Assembly: GCA_027922465.2 (NCBI GenBank)
Contig: BQMF02000263.1
Span: 186,001 to 250,000 of the forward strand
DNA from: Turritopsis dohrnii
Lineage: Eukaryota; Cnidaria; Hydrozoa; Anthoathecata; Oceaniidae
Direction of reading: 5' to 3'
DNA: 64,000 nt
Shown here: positions 53,101 to 64,000 of the stretch, in pieces
How the letters are laid out: each line of letters starts with the position of its first letter
How positions within the stretch are numbered: the stretch's first letter is position 1
Translations under genes and position numbers: made by a program
Notes under the pieces: model-generated
Databases searched by the model: none
Told to the model about the DNA's origin: nothing
The model's input: only the letters and a program-made list of their open reading frames with translations

Positions 53101-54709
53101 AAATGTTGTTCGCATAAAGTTCAACAATTAATGAACAGGATGCCTCTTTATTAACCTGAAAATTAATGGATTTAAATAGATATAGATTTTCCTGAAAATA
53201 TCGCTGCCTTCCACGTAGATGAATAACCGTCTACCAATATAGATGTATCAACTCAGTTGAAATAAAATTCTGCAAAGGATAATCATCTATACTCTGGTAC
53301 AGGTCAGGGAAAAATTGCTGTGAACCCGATTGTGAAGTTACAAAACAGAATCTATTATTCCACAACAATTGTGTTTTATAGAGTCTCTTTGGCATCCAGA
53401 AAATTTAACAACATTAGAAGCTGATAATTGTGTAGCAACAACCAAGACTGATTGGATAACTGATAATTGTGGCTCAGCCTATTTTTACTTTTGCATGAAA
53501 AAATCTTCAGGTAGGTTTTTAGATTTCTGCTGATTGGTGTGAAGCAATACTTGACCGTTCAATACAAGTTACCTTTTGTAATGCATATTTTAATTAGATA
53601 ATCTTTTAATTTCTTAAAGTTCTTTTTATATGAGTTGAGCTATAACTGAGCTGTAACGTTACTTCAGAATCTTGACTATTATGATGAAATCGCAATATTA
53701 CTTAAGATGTGTTTTGTTACTTATTCAACTCAATTCTTTTTTGTTTTAGTACCTGAAATTGATTCTAATTGTAAGTATGTCAACTAAATAAGTATAATGG
53801 TGTAGTTATGAGAGAATTAGGTGGATATTTTCCCCTAAAAATACTTTTAAGCACAACCATTGTCAAAGTATGACTTTTTAAAAGTAATTCAGTGCATCCA
53901 AAGTAACTTTTGATCTGAATCTTCAATTCAGGGCTGCATTCCTAAAATGTGATAATATTGTATTGAACTTTGATTGCGGAATGCTAAGAATAGAAACTTG
54001 TTACCATTTGATTGGGCTAGTATCTTAAAACCTTATTAAATGTCTGAGAAATCTAAAATTCAAGCTGGAAGATTTTGAAAATAGTTGACACCACAATGAG
54101 ATACAAACGTTACTTAATGAAATGGAGTGAATGATCCAAGCATTATTATATCATGAAGGTTTATATGTATGCATTCCTATTTTCATGAAAGTTTGTCCAG
54201 TCACTACACAGAGCACAGTGTTTGTTTTTTCTCAGCGTGATTATTCAGACAGTAGGTAATGAACACAAATACCTTGCATAGGGCAAGGAGGAACTAAAAT
54301 TAAGAATTATGGATCATTGAGTGGACTGCCACAATTCCTTATGCTCTGGTGCGCAACTAAAATCTTTGTTGTAAAAAGTTAAATTATATTCATCCGAAAC
54401 AATAACTATTGATAATCTGAACAACATATTGTTGAGAATTTGATGTTGTTGATAATAGATTTTCTTTCATTCTTTCAGTGCAGCAATCATGTCAAGATTG
54501 TAAAGATTGTTTTAATCGTGATGGCAGCTGCTATCTTTTTATTCATGGTCAGTATGATGCAGCAAAAGCACGTAAAGAATGCCATAATGCTAATATGGAG
54601 TTGGCCTCGGTTTTGTCTGAAAATGAAAGAGAACTTCCGCCTAAGTATGATAGATCGTATTGGCTTGGAGCAAGTTTGGTTCATTCAGACATTTTCATGT
54701 GGAGTGATG
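47190..54709 (+). CDS. Multi-CTLD (C-type-lectin-like) protein gene, seven visible exons, ends not seen
   Basis: Exons: 47190-47483, 47848-48139, 48549-48652, 48798-48989, 53382-53510, 53750-53770, 54480-54709. All introns are GT...AG and the phases chain without conflict (mostly phase 1). They encode four CTLD-like units. Unit 1 is exon 1 and is degenerate. Unit 2 (exons 2-3) has the WIGLYHENEELIW core. Unit 3 (exons 4-5) has GWIGLQYKSG and FYFCMKK. Unit 4 (exon 7) has CYLFIHG, YWLGASLV and MWSDG. CTLDs bind carbohydrate or protein ligands outside the cell; the Ca-site EPN/QPD triplet is not visible. Neither signal peptide nor the end of unit 4 was found, so start, stop and membrane anchoring are unknown. 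The 4.4-kb fourth intron is full of repeats. Confidence 0.75.
49013..49372. mobile_element. MITE with ATTAGCGCCCC repeats
   Basis: The left end TTACCGTATTTTCTCTAATT and the reversed right end TTTACTGTATGCTCTCTAGT are inverted and imperfect. ATTAGCGCCCCTCTC recurs three to four times near both ends. Non-coding, about 360 bp. Confidence 0.6.
50118..50176 (-). repeat. 5' half of a tRNA-like sequence
   Basis: The reverse strand reads ATGGCACAGTTGGTTAGCGC, a strong tRNA D-arm/A box, then TTCAGCTTCAAGCC, like an anticodon arm; the T-arm is missing. A truncated tRNA or SINE head, not a functional gene. Confidence 0.55.
50835..52399. mobile_element. 1.56-kb element with long inverted ends and ACCGGT-rich arms
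   Basis: CATATGTGAC(C/T)GTCCATGGG followed by AAAAAAAGTACATT is present at both ends in inverted orientation (50835 and, reversed, 52399). The arms are rich in TTACCGGTAA-type palindromes. The inside has a 20-nt poly-A run near 52123 and a 70-codon frame (51226-51438) with no known domain. No transposase; a nonautonomous DNA transposon is likely. The palindromic CATATG at each end could be the target duplication or part of the ends. Confidence 0.7.
53750..53770 (+). other. 21-nt microexon of the CTLD gene
   Basis: TTTTGTTTTAG precedes and GTAAGTATG follows this 21-nt segment. Phase 1-1, it adds VPEIDSN, seven residues, to the linker between CTLD units 3 and 4. Its splice sites are strong and its phase fits both neighbours. 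Confidence 0.65.
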
Positions 54710-57013
54710 GTATTATTTCAATTTCTACGTCTTTTTAAGAGTCTTAATACTAACTAACAAATGTAGCTAAATCAAAACAATTCATTTTTATCTACTCTAG
54801 CACCAAGGGGAACTTTCACATTAAGGTCCTCAATGTAATTATTACCAAGTAGACAGATATTACAATTTGGGACAACCACCACAAAGTGGACCTTAAACCT
54901 AGTCATTATTTTCAAATTTTATAGTTTTATTAAGGTCTTGGTGCAGCTAACAATCGTTATCTTGTATGAATGTTATTATGTTGTTGCTGATAAGTAGAAA
55001 ATAAATTTTTACAGTGGCTTTTAAAAGAGCTTAAGAAAACAGAAACAGCATCAGAGCCAACAACAATCTTAGTTTAAAAAAAAACATGCAAAAACAAATA
55101 ACGAAGTAAACATTTGACAGCTCACATGTCTTCTATAACTGTAAAAACTATACTCCGTTTCGATTAAAACGATATATCATAGCGTTGCGTCTTCTAATCT
55201 CCGTTTTCAATGTAAACAACTTTGAATCATTTCGTTATGATACGATAGGAAGTGTTTGCATTAAAACGAAAATTATACGCAAATGCTTACTTATTGATCT
55301 CCATCTGAAGTGTTCTCAGAAATAAATCAAAATGAAAAATAACTTAATATTAATATGACCTTACGGGCAGAAAGATTTCTGCAAAATCAACTGAAGTATG
55401 AAAAATGAAACTATAATTATAACACTTTTGAAACTTGAATGGTTTTGAATGATTGAACAATACAATAAAATACAACATTACGTTCTGCTCAAGAATGCAT
55501 AGAGCAAGTGGGGTTAGTAACACACAAAGTAAAATGAGTTTTGTTACCGAAACTTTGAAGTTAAATGTGTTCAAACAGCTGGCATTAAGTGTGCTACCAG
55601 TGAAACTTTTCATGAAAAAATTATTTAACTGTTGACTCCTTCGAATGTTTGAATGGGAGTGAGAAATACTCTTATATATATTCAATTACATAAACAATAC
55701 ACAAATTACATAAAAGAAAAATGTGACATAATAATCAACACAATAGAAGAAAGGTTTCTACAAATTCTTTAAGGTAATCGAAAAAAAAGTTGAAAGATGA
55801 AAGGCATTGGGAAAGTGTAATTATCACTATCTGAAACTTTATTGCATATATGCACCGCCAATGAACCTAATTACATGCGAATGACATGAAACATTCTTCA
55901 TTTAGGGGATACAAAAAAAAAAAAAATAAAGTGAACATACGTACGAAAATCACATTATGCTTTAAACATTTGATATGCACTTCCAATCTTCTTAGTTAAA
56001 AACAAAATTACCAATGTTGCAAACACAAAAAGTAATCAAAGATATTGATCATTAAACGTATATATATAATGCCCTCCAAAATTTACCAAAATTTTGTATT
56101 ATATTAGAAATTGTACATTATTTTGAATTTATAGACAATCAGAACGTTTCAATTTGCTAAGCTGATTAGGAAGGTCATTCGTAATTAGGGTCATTGGCAG
56201 TATAGCTTAGCTAGAGAAACATCAAACAAAAGTGGTGAAGAGACAAACACTTATTGTTGGAGGAAACTGAGCTGAGCTGTACGAATCCAGAGCTTAAATA
56301 GTATTACAACCAACACACGAAGTAAACGTAAATCTTTTGTATCTAGGAAGGCTTAACTATTTAGGCATTTACACATTTTTTCCCTAAAAAAACACATAAC
56401 TTTTGATTCTGTTTATAAAGCATTCACAACTTCTTAATTTCTAACTTTTTAGTTAAAAAAGAGTTATCATAGTAGAATTACTATTGCAAGATTATTATAA
56501 GTTCCTAGCATAGATTTAATTTAATCTTTAGGTTTAGATATGCATCGTCTAACAAGGATGGTACGCAAAAGTTTCATGTAAACGCTTGCACGAAATATAC
56601 AAAAAAACGCTAGGTTTGGACAGTTAGAACAAGAAATGCTTTGCATATTTACAAGTCGCGTTAAGGAAGACTTTTAGATCAACATAAGAAAATGATCCTT
56701 TAAGATATCAGAAGATGCATACTCCATATAAACATTCTGAATTTCCGAATTTAAAATGCTGATAATCTTCCTGACAAATTTCCTAAATCAAAAGCACAAA
56801 AAGGAAAACATACATTTGGTGATGCAAAATGCACTCAAAACAAAATCAACATAGCTGAAATCAGAAATTTGTGTTTAAGTTTATGACATGTACCATGTTT
56901 TTTATTTACAAACATGTTCGAATTGACATTCAAGACCAGTATATCAAAATTCTTTATAAAATTCGAAAGAAGATTGAATGTTTTTTACAAATGACATTTA
57001 TTAATTACATATA
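54710..57013. other. AT-rich region, no supported gene
   Basis: The remaining exon(s) of CTLD unit 4 were not found here. Scattered short frames on both strands show no domain. Segments near 55370 and 50030 share a short related phrase (ACGGGCAGAAAGATTTCTGCAAAATCA-like), a dispersed repeat. Confidence 0.45.
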
Positions 57014-58470
57014 CTAGCCGCCAAGGCGGCGTCGCTCGCCGCCCATGTGCCTGCGATGAGTTAACGAAAAATAAAATTAAGTAATTGGCAATAATAAGTG
57101 TGTCCATGTTGTAGAGCTCGAAAAACTGATCAAAAAAATGTATTGCATTGCTTTGCTACGACCAACAGTTATGGAGATGTTGTTGTTCAAAAATTTTGAT
57201 GACGTCATAGACCCGTCCCCCCAAAAATTAGATCCAAATTTTTCGTCACCCTATCGCCAGTATCGTGGACCCCAAGAAACGTCAGTTATCCCTATTGGTT
57301 ACGGAGATAATTTTCCCTAAACGTCGCATTCTATTAGGGTCTCAATAGAATGGTTTCACACTGACGTCGCACAAAATATAATGAAATAATCACTCTCACA
57401 ACTCAATCTACCATTTTGCGTGACAGACAAACGGAGAATCGGCTATTAATATATAGACTAGCCGCCAAGGCGGCGTGGCTCGTCGCCCATATCCACCTGC
57501 TCTGTAGCACTCTATCAATAAACGTCAAATTTCCTTATAAACGGCTCGTACAACTTGTGCTCAACCAGAAGTCACAACCTCTGTTAAAACCAATCTTTTA
57601 TCAGTGTAACAATACACTCAAAACGTAGAGAGAGAAAACTTCAACTTTTTATTAGCTTTTGTTTTAAAAAAGTTACGCGCTCTAACATGGGTGCTATCAA
57701 ACGTATGGGGAAAATGGTTTCTCTTCTTAAAAAGATCACACGGGAGGAGAGAAAAAAAGGCACGTGCTAAATGAATAAATAGAATAAAAAACGTTCGATC
57801 AGAACGCTTAACAATTAAAAGAAGAAATTAATTTATTAAAAGAAAAAAAAAAAAAAAAACATTTTGTTTTGATATGATACTCTTTTTTTCCTATTGGTTT
57901 TTAAACATTTTGATTGCTCAAAAAAAAAGTTCACCCGTCTCAGACATATGCTGCCACGTTCTGCCACTGCTGCTTTTTATCCAAATGTTTAATCAGTTAT
58001 TTCTTTGTATTTAGTTGATGTACTGCTTTCAAAGCCAAGTCAACGTGGAAAATAAAACTAACAATAATGATAAAAACAAAACGTTATTCCTATTAGTTCA
58101 TCAGCCAAAAAAAGTCACGTTCGATTGGGGTTGCAATGTATTTGCTTCGAACCCAAGTCGCACACAAAAAAGAAATAATTTCGCTCACAACTCAATCTAC
58201 CATTTTGCGTGACTTACAAACAAACAAGCAAACAGACAGACAGAGAATCGGCTATTAATATATAGACTAGCCGCCAAGGCGGGGTCGCTCGCCGCCCATG
58301 TTCAGCTTGCGTTGTATCACCACCTGCTCCAAATTATTGCACTTAAAACCAGCGATAAGACTTCCTTTATAAATATAATGAAATAATCACGCTCACAACT
58401 CTATCTACCATTTTGAATGACTTACAAACAAACAGACAAACAAACAGAGAATCGGCTATTAATATATAGA
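57014..58470 (+). repeat. Three successive copies of a CTAGCCGCCAAGGCGG retroelement
   Basis: CTAGCCGCCAAGGCGGCGTC heads occur at about 57015, 57458 and 58267. Copies end in ACAAACAAAC/AGACAGACAG then AGAATCGGCTATTAATATATAGAC, and each tail runs directly into the next head. Tail structure resembles RTE-type LINE or SINE 3' ends. No coding frame. Copies differ in length, suggesting insertion of one into or next to another. Confidence 0.7.
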
Positions 58471-59334
58471 CAATTAAGGGCATTGTGAGTATTGTAGATA
58501 TGTACCACATGAACTGAAACGTCACTTTGTTTTCCTTTCATGAACTGAAATGGTGTAAAATTATTTGAGGACACAAAATAAAATTAAGGCTGATCCTTCA
58601 GATATCGGCGATTATGACATACATTAATCATATGCTTTAAACATTCAATATATTATGTATGTATATATCTTCCTAATTACGAACGGACTTCCTAGATTGT
58701 AAACATGTAAAGTAAAAGATCATGAACAATACATGATCCAAACTTACAAAAATTTGCACGAATATATAACTGAAATCCAGAAATTTGTGTTGAATGCATG
58801 CAAGTTGTGCAGTTTTTTTAATTTGCTGTTGCCATGGTGCATGGTGATTAGGAAGGCTGCTAAATAATAAGTAAAAGTTAATAACTGATATCACAAAAGG
58901 TTTGTATGTGTTAAAACAAAAACTATAAGTTATACTGCTGGGCTAACAAATGGTTTAAATAGCTATTGAAACATCAAGTAATGCTGTAGACAGACTACTA
59001 ATCCATAGCTTTATAATTAAAAAAGCAATTACACAACCCACACGTGTGCAAAAACGAACAAAAGCCTCAGACATTTAAAAAACAAAATATTGATAACTTC
59101 CTTACCACCCTTTTTATCTTTAATTTCTTTTAAATCCATTTAACATTGACCAGGGAAACTTTGAAATCTAAGTGGGTTACTGCGCTTCATGTATTGATTT
59201 CATGTAAATTGATGCACAAAGTGTACATGTTTTTGCGACACGACCAAATTTGCATTTCAAACACCTCGCGCAAACGCAATTTGAACAAGAAGCCGCTTGG
59301 CTTGAAGACTTGAGGACATAACACAACAATGTAT
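58471..59334. other. Spacer, nothing recognised
   Basis: AT-rich with no supported feature. Confidence 0.45.
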
Positions 59335-59860
59335 AATCTAGTCTCAAAAATACAACATTGCCGAATTGCCAAATTAAGTTCAAATCTAATAAAATGACTG
59401 GCAAATTCAAAATCAACAACTTCTAATTGTGCGTTGTACAAATTTTTATGAATATTGCAGAACTTTCTAAGTTTGATCCAAATTTGGCCCGAATTACCCA
59501 TTTCTGGTCAAATCTGACAAAATGACCAACAAAATTCAAATGTGGTCCGTGCAAAATTTCATGAAAATATAAGAGCTTTCGAAATTTGGTCCAAGTTTGG
59601 CCTTAATTGCCCAATTTTAGTCAAACCTGGCAATATCATTGTCAAATTCGAAATCAGCACCTTTCAATTGTGATCTGTGCAAAATTTCATGAAAATTGAA
59701 GAACTTTCTAAATTTGGTCCAAATTTGGCCCAAATTGTCCAGTTTCTGTCAAATCTGACAAAATGGCTGTCAAATTCGAAATCAACATATTTCAAATGCG
59801 ATTCTCTGCAAAATTTGTGAAATATGAAGAACTTTCTAAATTTGATATGATGTATACTAC
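59335..59860. repeat. Satellite-like repeat, unit about 130 bp, three to four copies
   Basis: Blocks CAAATTCGAAATCA, GCAAAATTTCATGAAA and TTGGTCCAAATTTGGCC recur about every 129 bp. They match the array at 27384-27710, 32 kb away, in the same orientation. Confidence 0.75.
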
Positions 59861-60019
59861 AGAACAAAATGACACAGAAATTGGCATAAAAACCCAAACA
59901 AATAAAAAAAACACTGAAAAACATGAAAAATAAAGACCAAAATGAAAAACCACAGGGAACATGTAAACAAACTGAAAATGACTAATAAAACACTGAGAAA
60001 TGAAGGAGAATACCTTAAC

Positions 60020-60260
60020 AAATGTAAAGTGACATTTTTTGTTAACATAATCTGCTGAGATCTCAGTTGGTCTCTTTATTTGGATATGAGTATCATCTAC
60101 AGCGCCAATGCATTGTGGAAAACCAAATCGCTCATAAAACTTTTGAGCTTGATCTTATCTTCAGTTGTGGGAAGGTTTATGTATTTGGGTCCTAGTTTTT
60201 CCATTAAAAAAGTTTCCAAAGAATTAAAAGATTGTTTAGTAATATCCAAACTTTTCGTAT
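60020..60260 (-). pseudogene. PIF/Harbinger transposase fragment
   Basis: Minus-strand frames give YINLPTTEDK, then after a small shift FYERFGFPQCIGAVDDTHI and SADYVNKKCHF. GFPQCIGAxDxTHI is the region around the first catalytic Asp of Harbinger (HARBI1-like) transposases. A GTATTC after the last motif could be an intron donor. Only the N-terminal half of the catalytic domain is present; no HTH protein nearby. Confidence 0.7.
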
Positions 60261-60567
60261 TAATAACATTTGTTCACATAACTTCTTTCTGCTCAGTGCC
60301 ATTTTGTTTATTTTGAAAAAATGAATGGTTTCGTCTTAATAATAATATTGACACCACCTGTTTAGTTTCTATTAATAAAAATTGCGTTTTAAAAGCTATC
60401 CGAATGATGTTATATCACTTTCAGGGTCGGAGCGTAGTAAAAGCTATCCGATACTGTTTTCATGCTGAGGTGATGCGTTGTTAATGGAGACAGACCCCCA
60501 ATCATTCTTAAGACGCAACGCAGCGCTACGATGCAAATCGTCTTAATGGAAACGGAGTCTTAATTAT
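60261..60567. other. Spacer, no gene
   Basis: Contains AAAGCTATCCGA twice (near 60391 and 60440) but nothing supported as a gene. Confidence 0.4.
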
Positions 60568-60612
60568 ACTAGCTGCCAAGGCGACGTCGCTTGCCACCCA
60601 TGTTTAACGTTG
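60568..60612 (+). repeat. Head fragment of the CTAGCCGCCAAGG retroelement
   Basis: ACTAGCTGCCAAGGCGACGT resembles the heads at 57015, 57458 and 58267, more diverged. Only the start of the repeat is present. Confidence 0.55.
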
Positions 60613-60745
60613 AGTTCACGAAAAATTAAATCACAGTCTGTAGAAAAAACTCTGGTTTGGAAACTTTTTAAGCCGCCTAATATATTCCGAGGCAGATGCT
60701 CAAAAGCGACCCGATTTTATAGTGAACGTGCACACAAAAATAAAA

Positions 60746-62104
60746 ATGGCCGATTGCAGTAGCAGTATTGGCAATTCATATGACCTTTTAAATGATAATT
60801 TCAACGCTATTTTACAAGTTTTGACAGATGAAGAGTTGCAATACGAATGTTCTAGTGTTATTTGTGAGAATGTAAGTACTTTTTTAACCAAAGTATGGGT
60901 TTATTTAAATATTTTATATAGCTACATTTTTATCCAGGCAGGGTAAAACCGTTTCGCAAAAAGGACATTTGAAAACACTGCAGTTTTGTTGAATTGATGG
61001 TTTTTAAAATTAGATGTGATATTTTTTTCTCCTTATTTAGATTAAACTAAATGGTGTTATTTTTAAATGTGACTTTTGTGTCAAAGTCTACAAAAGTTCA
61101 AGGATCTTGAAGACTCATGCTAAATAAAATAATCATTGATCTGATTCTGAAATTGAAGATGAAGTTGAAGATGTCCAGACAAGCAGCTCACAAGTGTCAT
61201 TGACATGGAAAGGGAGCGAAGGAATCACAAAAAAATTTATTGTTTGAACTGCTGTTAAACCAATGTGAAAAACTAAAAGGTAATAATGCATATGCGAATA
61301 CCAAAGAAGAACTTCATATATTTCAATAGCAACTAACACTGGATAAGTGTGAAAAATTATTTACAACAATAGACACTGAAGTAAAATTTAAGTCTTCAGA
61401 GATATTTTTTGGTACATATTATGCTTGTGTGGTTCAGTTTGGGACAAAGATGTTAACTGGATTGTCAAAAATCTTGTTAACTAAATTAGCTGACACCTTA
61501 AACATAGCACATCAAAAAAAAGAACGTGAAGTAGCAAAAGAGAGTCCTCATGTAATATCAGAGAGACAGCTTGCTGGCTTATATACAATATCTATCTGGA
61601 TTATATTATCCAAATAAATTAAAGAACTGCAAAAAGTGGAAATCCATTGAATGCCAGTATGGTATGCACATTTTGGAAGCTTGTCAAGAAGTTGACACAT
61701 CGAAACAAGTCAATCAAAAACTATTGTCAGCATTAGATAGAGGAGGGCTTTGGTATGCGTCTGCAGAAGTTCAAAAAATTTTTGTAATTGCTGAGAAGTA
61801 TTTTTTGAGAAAACTTGGGAGTAGACTTAATCCTAAAGTAAAAATTTGCAAGATTATCACTGACATTGCTGGTTTCTCTTATGTTGCTGATTTTTTTTGA
61901 GACATAATCAACAGAATGGAAACCAACACAGATACTGAAGAGTTAAAAATTGTCGCAAATGATATTCTTTTTTCCATGATAGAGCTTATGTGTGAGAATG
62001 TTTTCTCTTGCGAAATTAAGAACGAAGAATTAACAATGCTATTAAAAAACCTTAAAAAGAATAGGAAGCTGACTTGGCATAGAGAGATAAGCAGTATCTT
62101 ATAA
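60746..62104 (+). pseudogene. C2H2 zinc-finger protein of a DNA-transposon-associated type (broken)
   Basis: Exon 60746-60871 (MADCSSSIGNSYDLL...) ends at a strong GTAAGT. The next begins at 61041 and encodes a C2H2 finger, FKCDFCVKVYKSSRILKTH, whose second His lies beyond an in-frame TAA. Further pieces in several frames follow: SDSEIEDEVED, a helical stretch (TKMLTGLSKILLTKLADTL), SERQLAG, then LLSALDRGGLWYASAEVQKI (61720-61780) and AEKYF. I recall these blocks in cnidarian proteins linked to THAP-type transposons. Many stops; not functional. It converges on the THAP gene at 62105. Confidence 0.5.
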
Positions 62105-63421
62105 TCATTGGATGATATCAAACTCCATGCTTATCACATTGGAAAAGCTTTTGTTGTTGCTTCCAAAACAGTTTCATTAAGGCAGTTATGTGTTCTCTAT
62201 AAGCATTGAAGATACTGATGAAATCTTTGTTCAATGTCTCAATAACTTGTAAATTAGACTTTTTCAGTATTTCTTGCATTCTTTTTAATTTACTTTCTAA
62301 CTGAGCGCATTTGAGTCGTTGTTGCTGCAGAGTTAACTTAATTCTGTGGGAAGTGGTTGGTGATATTTAGCAGGCTGATTATGTCTTTTTTGTGATTTGC
62401 GCTTTCCTGTTGCTAGTGATATCTTGATCACTTTGCACTGATTACATTGAGGCAGAACTTGATTGTTTTCTTAAGTATCTGCAACTTCATTCAGTACTTC
62501 ATATGTTTTTACACGAACAAAAGTTAAATTCTTATACAGTATGATTGGCTGTGAACTTTCTTCATCTTTATTGCTCTCTTACGCCGCCATGGACATCGGA
62601 ATTGCCTCAGTAATCAATGCTATGGAAATTCCTTTATGTTGTGTACCCTGAAAAATCATTTTGTAAACATGTTTTAATTAGGTTAGATGTTGTTATATTT
62701 TTCACAGTTCGTTTGTTGACTTTGCATATAATATGATCTTCAAGAAGGAACCAGTTGAAAATTTGAATTGTGAATCCAAGTCCGTTATCTATAATGATAG
62801 TAGTGTAAGGCAAAACTACATCAAAAATCTTCGATTGCTATGTTAAGATCACTTCGTTTTGACTCACTGAGACATCCCAATCTTTTGTTAGTTTCAAGTG
62901 CTTCAATTTATTTTGCAAGTCGTCAATATTTTTGTAGTAAGCTTTCTCTTTAAGTGGGTATTCCCTGGCAGTTGTCCTTGGTCCTCTGTGCTTGACTTTC
63001 GCTATTTCGAAAGGTTTTTTGGGCATATTTAAAGTTGGAATCACACCAGTCTTACGCTTTTTTCGCCTTTTTGATTTTGCAGAAACTGCTAGTTACTTTG
63101 CTCCCCATGGTCCTGCACTTTTAATTAGTAAAGGCAAGGAACAGAATGAAATTTCCATCACTGAAGACTTGTTTCCTTGTTTATCAAAATATACTTAGAA
63201 ACTATGATATCTTTTTTTAAAATGTTTTTCACATGCAAAGACAAGGTTTTATCGATTTGCTCTTGAAAATCCTTATCGACCACTCGATTTTTTTTTATTT
63301 CTCCCAACCAAAGATCTCTCCATTCTTTATCCACTTCCTCCTTTGGAAGCTTGAAAATTGCAATTCCTTTATGTCTTTTACAGAATACACACCCGGCTGC
63401 ACTACAATTATCACCAGGCAT
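62105..63421 (-). pseudogene. THAP-domain transposase-like gene (N-terminal half, broken)
   Basis: On the minus strand the start at 63421 gives MPGDNCSAAGCVFCKR, a THAP zinc-binding start, then GIAIFKLPKE and a conserved Trp. The expected Cys-x-x-His (CEKH) lies in a neighbouring frame, so small indels flank it. Further down: MPKKPFEIAKVKHRG (63040-62990), YYKNIDDLQNKLKHLKL, a GLGFTIQIF block, a coiled coil (LKCAQLESKLKRMQ), and LMKLFWKQQQK then YHPMIIRYCLSL near 62110 with a TGA in between. THAP domains bind transposon ends in P/THAP9-like and related elements. The catalytic part is absent. Confidence 0.6.
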
Positions 63422-64000
63422 TATTATTTTACATTTTCACTTAGCTTTTTGACTTTTTTTGCTTGATTTCATGAATTCACTTACGCACGTTATTATATTC
63501 TCGCTTCCGAGCTAATTGCAAATCGGAGAAAATCAGAAGAATCGGAGTCACTCATACGCATGCGCTAGTTGCTGCAGTGAAAACAAACCGATTCACTGCA
63601 GTGAATTTCCTAGAAAACGAGCGCTGTTCTTGCTGGAAAACCTATCTCTAGCACTTTTTCTGCTGGCATTTTATATATGAGGTAGAAAATTATTGGTGCA
63701 TAAAAAGGATAGAAATAGACAGATTACCTAGCTCCTGCCATTCGTATTTGATGTCATTTTGACTTTGACTTTTTGTTTCATGCTTCTATGATCCTGACTA
63801 TATACTGTATCTGTACTCTTATGCACTTGATTGTACTATTGTGCAGTGCATGTAGTGCATGCAGTGCATGTTTAATCAATGGGGGTAGGATATGCACAGC
63901 AATATCGGTCTACCTGCTGGAGATTATCACAACCCAAGACACGTAATGTTACGTACAAAAGAAAATTCCTCAATTCTCAATTTCTCTCATATGTTTATAT
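63422..64000. other. AT-rich end of window, no gene
   Basis: Contains a palindromic TGCTGCAGTGAA / TTCACTGCAGTGAA region (63570-63606) and a GTGCAGTGCATGTAGTGCAT tandem near 63841-63872. No coding feature is supported. Confidence 0.45.

Larger units (their letters stand above)
48990..53381 (+). other. 4.4-kb CTLD-gene intron loaded with repeats
   Basis: It contains a MITE (49013-49372), a tRNA-like fragment (50118-50176, minus) and a 1.56-kb inverted-repeat element (50835-52399). The remainder, including 49373-50117, 50177-50834 and 52400-53381, shows no supported gene; several short frames are featureless. Confidence 0.6.

Noticed and set aside
52909..53154. 81-codon hydrophobic frame in the CTLD intron
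   Set aside because: AT-rich hydrophobicity without splice context or recognisable family.
54786..54840. Possible next CTLD exon after an acceptor-like CTCTAG
   Set aside because: In the required phase it reaches a stop after about a dozen residues with no CTLD motif, so it was not added to the gene.
59187..59501. Minus-strand frames of 80-104 codons
   Set aside because: They overlap the satellite-like repeat; the open frames reflect repeat periodicity.

Overview
This window reads as AT-rich nuclear DNA of an early-branching animal, most likely a cnidarian and perhaps an anthozoan. That is an inference: host exons are short and bounded by GT...AG introns, the transposons are metazoan types (Polinton/Maverick, DIRS, Penelope, Ty3/gypsy, LINE, PIF/Harbinger, THAP-type), and an insertion carries TTAGGG-type telomere-like units. 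There is no bacterial operon, rRNA gene or CRISPR array.

Host genes. (1) 89-6425, plus strand: the 3' ten exons of a membrane protein with three FN3 modules, then an ionotropic-glutamate-receptor-like ligand-binding core wrapped around a TVGYGD potassium-type pore, then a long basic tail of six 61-residue tandem repeats. (2) 47190-54709, plus strand: seven exons of a multi-CTLD (C-type-lectin-like) gene, with a 21-nt microexon and introns full of transposons. (3) Smaller pieces: an ankyrin-repeat ORF (12915-13280) and a possible RGG-box last exon (19504-19560).

Mobile DNA dominates the rest. 7337-12311 is a decayed minus-strand Ty3/gypsy element that has itself received a LINE fragment and a foldback element. 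15149-19463 is a nearly complete DIRS element (gag, RT-RNase H-MT, tyrosine recombinase) with inverted terminal repeats matching at 73 of 74 positions and two in-frame TAG codons. 20.4-26 kb holds several MITEs and a LINE fragment. 28385-44388 is a 16-kb Polinton/Maverick flanked by a 9-bp direct repeat. It carries a penton-like protein, major capsid protein, packaging ATPase, DDE integrase, protein-primed DNA polymerase B and about ten conserved small or membrane proteins. Penton, ATPase and integrase are open; the capsid gene has one in-frame stop, one membrane-protein gene is split between frames, and the polymerase has four small frame breaks. 44.9-46.7 kb holds a telomere-repeat foldback, a Penelope fragment with GIY-YIG endonuclease, and another foldback. 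50.8-52.4 kb is a DNA element with long inverted ends inside a CTLD intron. 57-63.5 kb carries repeated CGCCAAGGCGG-type short retroelements, a satellite-like repeat, a Harbinger transposase fragment, and two convergent broken genes (C2H2 protein and THAP-domain transposase-like protein).

How it fits together. The host genes are stretched and separated by layered insertions. The best candidates for new biology are the FN3/iGluR/K+-pore fusion and the Polinton, whose left terminal repeat has GC-rich subrepeats, a duplicated segment and a tRNA-headed insertion, and whose 44-bp TATAAG-containing tandem repeats sit upstream of its membrane-protein genes. All functional statements rest on motif reading; no database search was possible.
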